Source: Pseudopyrenochaeta lycopersici
Lineage: Eukaryota; Ascomycota; Dothideomycetes; Pleosporales; Pseudopyrenochaetaceae
Direction of reading: 5' to 3'
Length of the DNA: 64,000 nucleotides
Assembly (NCBI GenBank): GCA_003313425.1
Contig: NHZP01000024.1
Span: 806,001 to 870,000, forward strand
Positions 45,160-56,116 of the stretch are shown piece by piece; position 1 is the stretch's first letter; each line of letters begins with the position of its first letter. Under the pieces are notes generated by a model. It was given only the letters and a program-made list of their open reading frames with translations. It did no database searches and was not told the origin of the DNA. The translations under genes and the position numbers were made by a program.

Positions 45160-48100
45160 TAATAATACTTCTCTATATAATAGTCTAGGGATAGTTCCCC
45201 CTACGCGATCTAGTAAACAGGCCGCCTCTGCTAGTAAGACGCCTGACCCCTATATTAAAGTCGACCCGCAGGTAGATAAAGAACTACTAACCCTTAGCGC
45301 GAGCACACCTTTAACTCTTAAGGAGCGCATCCTAGCTGCTAAAAAGAGACGCGATAAGCTCTGAGCGCTTCTACGCCTACGCGTAATTAAGGAGGAAATC
45401 GCATAGCTAGAAAGTATTAAACGTAACCTTACCCTAGCCCTATTAGTAGATAGAACTCCTAAAGTTTAGGTTATAGAGGCGCGTAAGAGGAGCGCACCTA
45501 ACGCGTCCCTGCCTCTACACGTAAAACGCACGCTTAAACCTAGAGATCTATCTAAATACTAAAGAAAGAACTTAAAGGAATATTATAAGTTTTTTTACTT
45601 ATATAAAGTAGTATTTTAACTCTTACTATAAGAATTTTATCTTAATAATAATAAAGTTATCTAGGCTATATAGTACCTAAGAGGAGACTTAAGAGACCTT
45701 TAGTACACGCACTATAAGCGCGTATTTAAAGTAAATAGAATAATACCTACCTAGGAATACTTTAAGTAATATATACTTAACTTACTATCTAACCTAATTA
45801 ATCGCAGCCTTAAAGCGGCTACAGCGCACGCTTAGGCTATATAGTAGAAAGACTAGACTGTTTAGTCCTTTATAACCTACCTTAATGTTATTAAAGATTA
45901 ACTTACGCCTTATACTAAAGTATAGAGAGTTTAGTATCTCTTCTTAAAGTTAAGGCCTAAATTATAGAGGGCTATTACTAACTACTACTAGATTCCTGTA
46001 ACTAGAGAGGATTTAATAGCATTAAGCTCTACACTTAAGCAGAACCTGCGCTAAGCCCTGCTAACGCAAGACTAGCATACGCGCAATATATTTAAGGGAA
46101 AATCCTAGGAAAGCACTCTAAAATATAAACTAAATAAGCTTTCTTATAGACTATAAGATAAAAGTAAAGTTACTTACTTTAATTATAAGAAGGTTAGATA
46201 CTACGCTAATAAGTGCTAAAGCAGTAATCTAAACTACCTTCTAGTACGCATTAACTAGACAGGAAAAAGTTAAGCCTTACTAGTAATCTAGGAATAGTAA
46301 GGCGTATACTTATTAATATTTTGCTAGGTATAAAGCGTAAGTACAGCGTAGCCGCAGAGACAGGCCCTAAGAAGGAACTCTAAGTTATCCTTAACCCTTA
46401 GGCTAACATTAGCTTAATTAGTTAGAAACTAGCTGTTAAGATAGGACTACTACTACTTAAAGGAGCAGAGCTCCTAAGACTAAGTTAGATTAGTGCCTAA
46501 CGTTAGAACACCTATGCAGCATATAAGCTTTAGGTGCGTTTAACAGATAACAATAGCGTTAATTACTAAGCTTAGGTTACAGCGTACAGAGTAGATAAGG
46601 AAGGCATTCCCCTTCTACTTAGTAACCCTTTTTTATAACAGTAGAATATTTATATTAACTATAGCTCTTAAACATAGCGTTAGGAGTATACCTTAGCTAA
46701 TATTAAGCTTATTACTACTATAGAACTTTATAAAGATACAGAGTAAACTAGCTCTAACATATACCTTCTAAGAGTACTATAAGTTACGGGTAAAGGTTTA
46801 GAGTATAATACTCGTATCTTTAGAGCGCGTGTCGCGCTAGAAGCGCGCATCCCTAACATATTAGCTAACTACAGCAATATATTTAATAATAAAAAGGTAG
46901 AAGCCCTACTAAATTTTAAGACTTTAGACTATACTATCCTACTTATAGCTAATAAAGAACCTCTATACAGTCTACTATATAACCTTTCCGCATATAAGCT
47001 TAAGGTACTCTGTAACTATATAGAGGATACGCTACGTAAAGGCTAGATTTAGCATAGTATAAGTCCTGCAGGAGCCCCTATACTATTTATCCCTAAGAAG
47101 GATAGAAAGCTTCGCCTATATATTAACTATTAAGGATTAAATGCTATTATAATTAAGGATTATTACCTGCTTCTATTAATTAGAGAGACCCTAGATCGCC
47201 TGTTAGGCGCACGTTATTATACTACCCTAGATCTTCGCAATGCGTACTACCGCCTAAGAATTTAATTAGGAGACGAGTAGAAAACCGCCTTTTAAACTTA
47301 ATATAGCTACTTTAAGTACTTAGTTATACTATTTAGGCTAACTAACGCCCTAGTAAGCTTTTAAGTATATATTAATAAGGCGCTTAGCGAATATTTAGAC
47401 TATATTTACGTAGTTTACCTTAATAATATACTTATCTATACTTACAGTAAGGATATTATAATACACTAGCGCGCAGTACGCTCTATACTTAAAGCCCTAC
47501 AAAAGGTAAAGCTCTTTACTAACCTTAAAAAGTATACCTTTATATTAAGTAAGGTTTACTTCCTTAGGTTTATTATTATAACGCGCGGAATCTGCGTAGA
47601 TCTAGCGCGCGTTAAGACTATTACTTAATAGCTACAGCCTATAAATATTAAGGAACTCTAGTTCTTTCTTAGGCTTACTAACTTTTACTAACGTTTTATT
47701 AAAGGATACGCCCGCGAAACAGCTTCTCTTACTAATTTACTTAAGGGTAATTAGGATTTTTATTAGAATAATACAGTAAATACGTTATTTAAAAAGCTTA
47801 AAGAGCGCTTTTTAAGTGCGCTAATCCTGCACTACTTTAATCCTGCTCTCGCAATACGCGTAGAGACAGATACGTCTACCTTTACTATCTTAGGCATTCT
47901 ATTACAGTTATTTAAAGATAAAAAATAGTATCTAATTACCTTTATATTAAGGAAGCTTTAGAGCGCTAAGCTAAACTATAAAATATATAATTTAGAGCTC
48001 TTAGTAATTATATACAGCTTTAAGCAGTAGCAGCATTACCTTTAAGGTACGTAGTATACTATACAGGTCCTAAGTAACTATAATAACCTGCGCTCTATAC

Positions 48101-49950
48101 GCGTAGTACAGAAGTTAAACCTGCGTTAAGCACGTTAGGCAATCTATCTAAGAGCTTTTAATTTTAAAGTAAAGCACTGCCTAGGAAAAATAAACCCTAT
48201 AGACAGCTCTTTACAAAGGGCAGATTACGTACAGGAGAACCTATTACTAACCTAGTTATTACCTACTTTATAGAATAAACTACTAGCAAGAGTAGAGTAT
48301 AGTAGAGTAAGAGGATCTATAACTAGGCTTAGCTTAGTAGGCACGTGTAAAACGCACGTTACTACAGTTTATAGAACTATAAAGGTCCCTACTACTAGCG
48401 CTATAGAATATATACTATACGTGCTACGCTTACTAGCTAGGGTATTAGTTAGTAGCGAACCTGTAATAGTAGAGTCTAAAACGTAGATAGAGACCCTATA
48501 CTAACTATAGTAAGGGGACGCCTTTACCTAGCAGCAGATTACAAACTCTACGCACGTAGAACGCACTTAAAGCAGTAGAGGGGCGCCTGTTTAGCGTCTT
48601 AATAAAAGAAAAGTTCTAAGATATAATAGTAGAATATATATTCTAGAAGAACTAGCTATTAGGTAAGAGATTTTATTCTAGAACTATAACACGCGTATAG
48701 TAGGCTACTTTAGCGCACGTAGAACGCTTAAGCTAATTAGAAGGCTATACTATTAGCTAACGCTTAGTTATAATATTTAGGAGTATATAAGAATATATAC
48801 TATTTACTAAAAGAGTAAAGCTCTAAAGCACAGTTAATATAGAAAGCTAGTACCTCTACTAGTTCCTAGGGATATATTTAAGGAAGTTATACTAGACTTT
48901 ATTTCTAGGTTACTCCTAGTAAAGGATAGTTTAGGTTGCGTATTTAATACAATCCTTATAATTATTAATTACTTCTTAAAGATAGCGCTCTATATACTTA
49001 CTTTAAAGATATAAGACGTAAAATAGTTTATAAAAGCTTACTTTAACTATATAATTTTAAAGTTTAGGGTACAGAAAGGTATTATATTAGATAGAGGCCC
49101 TGTCTTTACCTCTAACTTTTAGGCAGAGATCTGCTACTAACTACAGGTAAAGCGCAAGCTGAGCACAGCTTTTTATCTACAGACAGATAGGCAAACAGAA
49201 CGCTAGAATTAGACGCTTGAACAGTACCTTTAAGTCTTTACATTAGCAGCTTAAGATAACTAGGTTAAGCTTTTAAGTACAGCTTAATTTGCGTACAATA
49301 ATTCAGTCTATAAGTTAATAAAATTAACTCCTTTCTATACTATATATAGTAAGCACCTACTAGTTACCTTACCTCCTAAGGACAGCAGGCTAGAGGGGGA
49401 GATGCCTAATACAATAGACAGAGTTAAGCGCATGTATAACGCAAGGACCGCGCTTATAGAACACCTACAAAAAGCATAAGAGTATTAAAGCTAATATTAT
49501 AATAAAAAGTATAAGGATAAAGTATTCTACTAAGGAGATCTTATATTACTTAGTACTAAGTATATTAACTTAACCTACTAACTAAATAAAAAGCTATCTA
49601 GTAAGTTTATTGGACCCTTTAGAGTATAAGAAGTAGTTAGAACGTAAGTATATTACTTAATTCTACTACCTTACTACTGTATTTATAACGTATTCTATAT
49701 CTTACTCCTTAAACGCTAGAAATCCTAGTAGGAAGAAGAGGAAAACACCTAGCTACCTAATATTACTCCTAAAGGAGAGGAAGTCTAGGAAGTTAAAAAG
49801 ATCCTAGGTAAACGTACAAAGAAGGGCTAACTATAGTACTAGCTAAGGTAGAAAGGCTATAATAAGACCTAGGATACCTAGACCCTAGTATCAGATTTTG
49901 AAAATATAGATAACCTAGTCTAAGAGTTTAAATAAGAGGGAAGAGCTACG
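45152..49950 (+). pseudogene. Gypsy gag-pol remnant with chromodomain
   Basis: Approximate layout: gag about 45152-46330 (a 70-codon intact start, MLHNNTSLYNSLG; a decayed zinc knuckle near 46180-46220); protease about 46370-46800; reverse transcriptase about 47070-47630 (PLFIPKKD-like entry, LRLYINY, TTLDLRNAYYR, and YLNNILIY replacing the usual YxDD); RNase H about 47860-48240 (ETDASTFAILGILLQ); integrase about 48600-49640 (VILDFISR, GPVFTSNF); C-terminal chromodomain about 49790-49940 (VKKILGKR, KGYNKT, DTWTLVSDFENIDNL). Stops fall in every domain and mostly fit CAG/CAA to TAG/TAA, as expected from RIP at CpA. The YLNN in place of YLDD shows the catalytic Asp codons were mutated too. Confidence 0.9.
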
Positions 49951-50409
49951 CGATTAAAGAAGAGAAAGAAAGCATAAGTTACGTAACTAAAGCGCTAAAG
50001 AGAAGCAAGTCTAGGAAAGAAAGCAGAATTTATTATTATAGCCTTAGGCTTATAAGTATCTATAAGAAGTAAAAGAAAACCCCTAAAAACGCTAAAACTA
50101 CCTTACCCTTATTACCCGCGTTAGGCTTAATCTCCTCCCCAGCATCGCTTACACTTAAGGCGCTACTATTACTCGCTAGGGCTTAACAGGAAACTCCTAA
50201 ACCTTCTATAGCTTAGAGTATCTCTAGCCCTATTTTAACCTAGGCCTTAACCTTTGCCCCTACTGCGGCCTTAACCTCCGCCCCTACTTCTACCTCTACC
50301 CCTCACGTTACAACGCGCTGCAGCGCCTCTACAGCGCGGGGCAGGAGCCTGCTTATCTCCTCTATTATTATCTCTGCTACCCTCTCTATTATCTGCTCCT
50401 CTGTTATTC

Positions 50410-50456
50410 TCTCCTCCTCCTCCTCCTCCTCCTCCTCCTCCTCCTCCTCCTCCTCC
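50410..50456. repeat. CTC trinucleotide tract inside the Gypsy element
   Basis: About 15 CTC units in the segment between the chromodomain and the 3' LTR. On the antisense strand it would code Glu-rich or Gly/Arg sequence depending on frame. Confidence 0.85.
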
Positions 50457-50899
50457 CCTATTCTCCTGCTGTTCTTCCTCCTCTTTATCTTAACCTCTAC
50501 CCCCGCTACCTCTACTCTCGTTATTACTGCCGCTGTCGCTATTATTAGTATTATCTAGGACGGCACCCTTTAGAGATATTAGCCTGCGCTCCTAATGCGA
50601 GCAATATATTAGCATACTATGCAGGCCGCGTAGGCCACGAGCTGCTCTAGGGCAGCCGTAATTCTGCGCTGCTTAGCTAGGATTAGCCCTAGAAACTAAG
50701 GCGAGGTAGTAGGCACTTAGGTAGTAACACCTATAGGTGTGCTAGTATAGGCGGCGTAGCAGTAGCGGCTAGCAAGCTCTAGATTAAACTAGCGCTAGTA
50801 GCGCGTAAGCTTAACGCTAGTTATAATTACCGCAGTATTAGTTTAGGGGGTAGCAGCAGTAGTAACTACTATATTATATTAGTTATAAAGGACGTATAA

Positions 50900-51460
50900 T
50901 TAGTTTAAGCAGGCATTAAGCTCGCGAGGGACCTATATTTATTAACAACAACACGCCTAGAGTAAGCTATAGACTAAAGACTTACAGGAGTACAGGCGCT
51001 ACAGTTACCTGCAATATAATAGTTACAGCGCTAGTGCTTAGGGTTATTGCAGTTCTTCTTCTAGTTAGTAATGCTCTACGCGCAGCGCAGGCAAGTCTTA
51101 GTCGCTGCGTCTTAGTTAGCACGCTTATCAGCTGTAGCTTACATAAAGGGCCTAGCACTGCAAAGGTGCAACTTCTTAATATACTTTAGATTTAGGTAAT
51201 AGACTATAGTGTTAAGCAAGTTATATGCGTTACGTATGCGATTTAATAGTGTTATTATAATAAGGTAAAGGAGCAGCGTAATATTATAATAACACTAGAA
51301 AACTCTGCTATTATAAAGTAGGTCCGCACCTTATTACTAGGGAATAAAAGTCTTAATTACCTTAACTTTGCTAGAGGCAGGAGCGTAAATATAAGGCGCT
51401 TACAACATATAACAACAACACGCATAGGACGCGTCTAGGACGCGCAATTAAAACACACAC
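50900..51460 (-). pseudogene. Possible antisense Cys-rich frame in the Gypsy 3' region
   Basis: Reading the minus strand between the chromodomain and the 3' LTR gives a protein-like frame with RIP-type stops: KLHLCSARPF, ATKTCLRCA, KKNCNNPKH, then a Cys pair in AGNCSACTPVSL. The Cys spacing recalls a zinc-binding module. It may be an antisense accessory gene of this retrotransposon family or captured host sequence. Evidence is from pattern only. Confidence 0.35.
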
Positions 51461-51538
51461 ATATAGACACTCTTTTCCTATTTTCCTATATAGTTTTAGG
51501 TTTTTATTAAGGCTATTAATACTGTTAGGACGCTAGCT

Positions 51539-51549
51539 AGAGGGGAAGG
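51539..51549 (+). promoter_or_regulatory. Polypurine tract (plus-strand primer)
   Basis: AGAGGGGAAGG ends 3 bp before the 3' LTR, the expected place for second-strand priming in LTR retrotransposons. Confidence 0.75.
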
Positions 51550-51552
51550 CTC

Positions 51553-51783
51553 TATAACAAAGTATTGTAAATCTAAATCTTAGTATTACAGTATAGTTAC
51601 GCTAGACCTTTTTAAGGGCTAGCGCGCACCGCGACAGACCTGCTTAAAACCTGCGCTAGCTGCGCAGAGCAGGGACGATAAGTATTATTCTCTCCTATAG
51701 CTGAGTGACAGCAATACAGAACCATCCCTTCACTATTATCTGTGGTGTGAAGCAAGTACTATTGCCTGAAACCATACGTTACA
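51553..51783 (+). repeat. 3' LTR of the Gypsy element
   Basis: 231 bp, starting TATAAC (TG changed to TA) and ending CGTTACA. The inner half is mutated and the outer half keeps ancestral C/G bases, the mirror of the 5' LTR. Confidence 0.95.
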
Positions 51784-52507
51784 ATACTAGTAATTAACAT
51801 TACCTACTCGCAGTTGCTAGGTTGTATCCTTAGTAGCTGAGTACGTCTCTTAGACGCAGTTACTACCTTAACAGACCCTCCTACGCCCATAGTAAAGCTA
51901 GTCTTGTTAAAGTTATAGGTATCTTCATCTAGGACGCTGTACTTAGCTTTAATATTTCATATAAGGTTAAACTAGAGGCTAATAACAGCTAGATTGCTGT
52001 ATAGGACTCTCTAGTAGTCGCGTAGCCTACTTAGTTAGGATTTAATCTTAGGCTTACAAGAGACGAAGTTTCTAGCTTATTTTTCTCCCACCTAGCTACT
52101 ACTACGAGCAGCCAGTAACTAATTTGCTATCTTATAGAGATAAGACAGTGTAGGGGCAAATCCTCGCGTGTCTAGCTTCCTTATATATTAGATAATCGCG
52201 TCTTCCTTGTGCCTGTTAAGCTTTAATAAGTTAAGTTAGCTGTTACGTCGTGAAAGCTTTCTAGCGCGTTAGTCGCGGAGAGTCCTTCTAGGAACGTTGT
52301 AGACTGCTGCAGCTTGTTAATTACTTAATATCGCGTCTTTTTTTATTGCTTAGATAGCTAAGATAATTCTATCCTCATAAGGGAGTAATTTAATATTAAG
52401 TTGTTGAGACATTGCAGTTAAAGGTAGAAGGAGGTGTGGTCTTGGCAAGAGTGGGCGTTTCGCTTACCTGGGCGTTTCGCTTGCCGCTCACGTTAATACT
52501 ACCGGTA

Positions 52508-52743
52508 ACGTACAAGGCAAGCCAGCGGCGAATGCAAGCGAACGGCGCACCCCACCAAATTTGAACAATGCGTAAACTTCTATTACGTATAGCACCATCT
52601 ATTTAAGCTCGCAATGTTCTCCTAAAAGTGAAGTTACTATTATAATCTTAGTTCTTAATTGCGATCAAATTTAGACTAAAACAAATGCAAAGTTGGTAGG
52701 GCGCGCCGTTCGCTTGCATGCGCCGCTCGCTTGCCATATACGT
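52508..52743. mobile_element. 236-bp MITE related to the pogo element
   Basis: Terminal inverted repeats of about 56 bp (52508-52563 and 52688-52743; about 49 of 56 positions pair by eye), flanked by TA at 52506-52507 and 52744-52745. The ends begin ACGT...GGCAAGC, and the subterminal CACCCCACCAA is shared with the left end of the neighbouring pogo transposon, so it is probably a deletion derivative mobilised by that family. Only 10 bp separate the TA sites of the two elements. Confidence 0.8.
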
Positions 52744-52745
52744 TA

Positions 52746-54809
52746 AAACATTACAGTATTTAGATGTGCATCGACGTCCAGGCGCTTTAGTTGAGGCTGC
52801 AAGTAGGAATTTTATATTAATAAAATTTACTTCTATTGATTTGGTTCTCTCATGCGGCGTCAAAATTCATGGGGGTCTCACCAGCAGAGGAAGGGTGACA
52901 TGAGGAATTTTTTGCAGGGCTTGGATAGACGAATCGCTGCCTCCGCAGCGAGGACTAGGGTTCTGTCTTATATACTGGTTCAGATCGCGTAGTTAGGAGC
53001 TATTATCAGAGTAACCACCTCCACAAGGCTCTATTGCTCACATGCAAGGGCTAAGATTTTTGTAGGTCTCTATAGCCGCTGCCGTTGAAGTACGCGTAGA
53101 TCGCCGTGCAGGGTGATTAGAAGTTTCAACAAGTCTATCCAAGCATTAACCTGCGCCAATCTCCTAGTACCGAGAGCTTCTCTCTCTAAAGTACTATTTC
53201 CAAGTTAGAGTGTAGGATCAAGATATTGAAGACCATGACCTGTAAGTAGCGTTGGCATGAATAACCATGCGGTGGAAAGCTTCTGGATTTCTGTCATAGT
53301 CTTTCATAGCTCCTATAAAACATATGGGTTGTTTTCATAGCAAGTGAAAAACCCACCGATGTGAGCAACAATCCATTTATAGTCCTTAGGCTGTTTTAAT
53401 GCCGAGATTTAACTAATCCTTTTTTGATTTGGCTACCAGTTTGGAAGACGCGTAATCAGTCCGCTCCATGAAAACAAGAAAACGTCTAGATGGTATACTA
53501 TATCCTCGTAGCAGGCAATGGCTCACGAATCGGCGCGCGTTTGAGTGCTCCTGCGCCCTTACACATGCTGTTTCGAGGAATGCGGCTTCAACCTGTGCGT
53601 TTTTATCCAACATGATTCGATATTTGGGTCGAGTTATGGTCTCAATGCCATAAACGTTTATCTTGAGGATCTTGGTACTTATTTGCGTGGCGAATTATTG
53701 GTGTAACCGTCATGATGGTAGTTCTCTCGGCGAAGGAAGAAAACCGGTCGTTGTGAATGTATTCAACCTTCTCCCACTTTAGCGACAGTCCCAGTTTGCT
53801 TCTCAACATGCGGAGTTGATACAGAATATCCTAAGGAACACGACAATGCCCCCAGTACATGTATATGTGTCGCCCTAATACTCAAGTAGCTGGTCAGCTG
53901 AAATTTGCGCAGGACCCTGTCAAATGCACCTGTTCAGTAGTCATACCGATATCTGACATTAGTGTAACTTGCTGATCCTGTTCAGATCAAATTTCCTAGT
54001 CAATGCACAGCTGATCAATTTAATACAGCCTTAGTCCAGTCTTGTGTTGTTGAGAGCATGTTGTAAGGAAATTATAGAGATTGGCTGATACGAAGGTCAG
54101 CCAACTATTGAGTAAAAGTTGGTATGCAGCTTTGCTGGGTCCCAGGTAGAAGGCACTGCGCTAAAGTGTTAGACGCTGTTTGCAAAATCGTAATGATAAA
54201 TCTTGCAGGACAAATGTTGAAGTTTAGTAAGAAGAATTCGGATTAGGAGGATTGCGTTCTCCATAAGGTTGAGGCTCTTATGTCTGAAACGTCGTTATAT
54301 AGATGCAAAGCTGAGGCATCGTTAGGACCCTGCAAACTGACTATTGCTAGAAGGTAGCAAACGAATCTTATCCCGGTAGGCATGGACATCGTAAGTCCTC
54401 GAGCAGGAAAGAGACGGTGCACGATGTTAGGTTGGCTGTGCTAAGTCACTGCCACCTGCCACCTTTTTTACTCAGTAGGTAACCCCTTGCAAACGCTGAT
54501 ATAACTTCTTCTGTGACCAGATCGGAGAACTTAATGTCGCATCTATACCGTGTCCGCACCAGCAATGCCTAGATTCGCGTGCTGCAGGCGGAACAACATA
54601 ACGGCTGAATAAAAAATGAAGATGAAGAGCCACCACAATACCTATCATTACGAGATCTTGTGGCGAAAGACTAATCCGATTAATCCGATGCATCTGAATG
54701 AATCTTGCTAACCCTAACTTGTTCTGGAAGATTGACGTCGCCGCCCGCCGCGCGTGGTGATAGGTTGAGCTGCCGATGTGACATCAGAGGCCTCTCCACC
54801 ACCCACATC
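52746..54809. other. Degenerate region, no confident gene
   Basis: About 2 kb with short frames in both directions and moderate AT content. A hairpin-related GACGAATCGCTGCC occurs at about 52930. Minus-strand frames at 53000-53650 look like decayed coding sequence but could not be assigned. Confidence 0.4.
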
Positions 54810-55000
54810 AATCTTCTCAATCTTCTCAATCTTCTCAATCTTCTCAATCTTCTTCTTCTTCTTCTTCTTCTTCTTCTTCTTCTTCTTCTTCTTCTTCTTC
54901 TTCTTCTTCTTCTTCTTCTTCTTCTTCTTCTTCTTCTTCTTCTTCTTCTTCTTCTTCTTCTTCAACTTCAACTTCAACTTCAACTTCAACTTCAACTTCA
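54810..55000. repeat. Compound microsatellite
   Basis: Three adjoining arrays: (AATCTTCTC)4 at 54810-54845, about 38 units of CTT/TTC at 54849-54963, and (TTCAAC)6 plus a partial unit at 54961-55000. Long open frames here on both strands (poly-Phe, poly-Leu, poly-Lys) are products of the repeat and not genes. Confidence 0.95.
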
Positions 55001-56116
55001 TCATTATAATAGCTGATCTGAAGGGCTTTAGAGCTTACTTCTTAACCCCCTAGCTAAAATTTACACTATTGTGAAGTTACCTTTCAGCTCTCTAAGCCCT
55101 TAACTTCTGGGCTCGCTTAGATGCTTGGTTAACTCTCTCATTCTCCTCAGCTACTCTTGCCTCAGCCTTTGCTCTACGCTTCTTGTGAAGCACATTACGT
55201 ACGCCTTTATTTCCGCTACATAATTGTTTAGGGTTATGTACGCGGGCAATTCTGCATATTCAAGCGCTGTCGCAAGTACATAATACTATCGCACGGGCAC
55301 CTTCTGCGCCAAGTTTTTCAGAGAACCTTGTTTTGTCGCGTTATAGTTCCTGTGTGAGGGTAACCTCCGCGCCTTGTAGGAAAGACAACGCTTCGTAGGA
55401 AAGACACCGCTATCGCCAATGCTAAGGGCACATATAGCAATGTCGCTGCTAGTCCAGAGCCTGGGAGATCGCAACAGCGCCTCCTCCAGAAACACTCGTT
55501 CAGTGGATGCAGGACAGGCCAGTAAGCACGCCTCTTCATGAAACGCTACACAATGCCTGTGCAGGCGAATCTACACGCAAGCCTCCCGCGGAGAGTAGCT
55601 TTCCTCGGTTACTCTTCCTCTTTAAATATGGCCTTCATGCAAAACCAAATTCTCTTTTCAGTATAATAATTTTAGCAATGTGGTGGTAATGTCTAGTGGA
55701 TCAGTAATCGCGACCACAAAGTTCAGGCAACGAACGCGCCCTCTCACCTACCCCTCACACGTTACCTAATTCCGCTACACTTAACTTATGGCCAGTGTGC
55801 AAGATGTCAAGGTAACCATTGGACAAGACAAAGGCTACAATGAGTCACAGCCTAATGCAGCGATCAGGTTGTCGGACGAGTGCGGTTAAGAACCGCATTC
55901 CTCGCATTTTCCCATCTGGTCGCATCGCGCGATCACGTGCATACGCGGTGCGAGGGTCCTATAGGACTAGATGACAGACGCAAAGGTCATAGAAGCGCGC
56001 ATATATAAATTGACGTCTTCTTTCAATTTCAATTCTCTCTGCAATAGCGGTTCCCCCTTCTCACTTACCATTAAATTACGATAACCTTTTTGATATATTC
56101 TTCGGCTTTCCTCACT
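55001..56116. other. Intergenic region with a possible transposase-tail remnant
   Basis: On the minus strand at about 55085-55205 a charged helical sequence (HKKRRAKAEARVAEENERV) is readable, of the kind seen at the end of fungal DDE transposases; this is a weak call. The last 150 bp hold a TATA-like ATATATAAATT (about 56000) upstream of the DUF899 gene. Confidence 0.4.

Larger units (their letters stand above)
44929..51783 (+). mobile_element. Full-length Gypsy LTR retrotransposon (chromovirus), RIP-mutated
   Basis: 6,855 bp with two 231-bp LTRs beginning TG and ending CA, and a 5-bp target duplication ATACT at 44924-44928 and 51784-51788. Domain order gag, protease, reverse transcriptase, RNase H, integrase, chromodomain marks the Metaviridae-type chromovirus group. 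A polypurine tract (AGAGGGGAAGG, 51539-51549) sits just before the 3' LTR. All reading frames are broken by TAA/TAG, so the element is dead. Confidence 0.95.
43832..52412 (-). pseudogene. Degraded pogo-family transposase (two segments)
   Basis: The minus-strand frame starts at the ATG at 52412 (MSQQLNIKLLPYEDRI). It reads an HTH/CENP-B-like region (RGFAPTLSYL...NQLL type, ARNFV) and the start of the DDE catalytic domain (DEDTYNF, MGVGG), interrupted by many in-frame TAA/TAG from C-to-T change. It breaks at the Gypsy insertion (51789) and resumes at 44928 with INAIGWTILPFIIFKAKNY and later LYMPSYLSYILQPLNIGCF (PSHSS-HxLQPLDV-like end of the DDE domain). Dropping the insert and one ATACT copy keeps the reading frame across the junction, which shows the transposase was intact at that point when the Gypsy element landed. 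Confidence 0.88.
43788..52493 (-). mobile_element. Fot1/pogo-type DNA transposon, split by a Gypsy insertion
   Basis: 43788-43830 and 52451-52493 are perfect 43-bp inverted repeats (starting ACGTGAGCGGCAAGCGAAAC), flanked by TA at 43786-43787 and 52494-52495. Without the 6,855-bp Gypsy insert and its duplication the element is about 1.85 kb, the usual size of fungal Fot1-type elements. The interior encodes a degraded pogo/DDE transposase on the minus strand. The terminal repeats escaped mutation although the interior is full of C-to-T changes. Confidence 0.9.

Noticed and set aside
54705..55053. Long open frames of poly-Leu, poly-Phe and poly-Lys
   Set aside because: They are produced entirely by the TTC microsatellite and have no protein-like sequence outside it.
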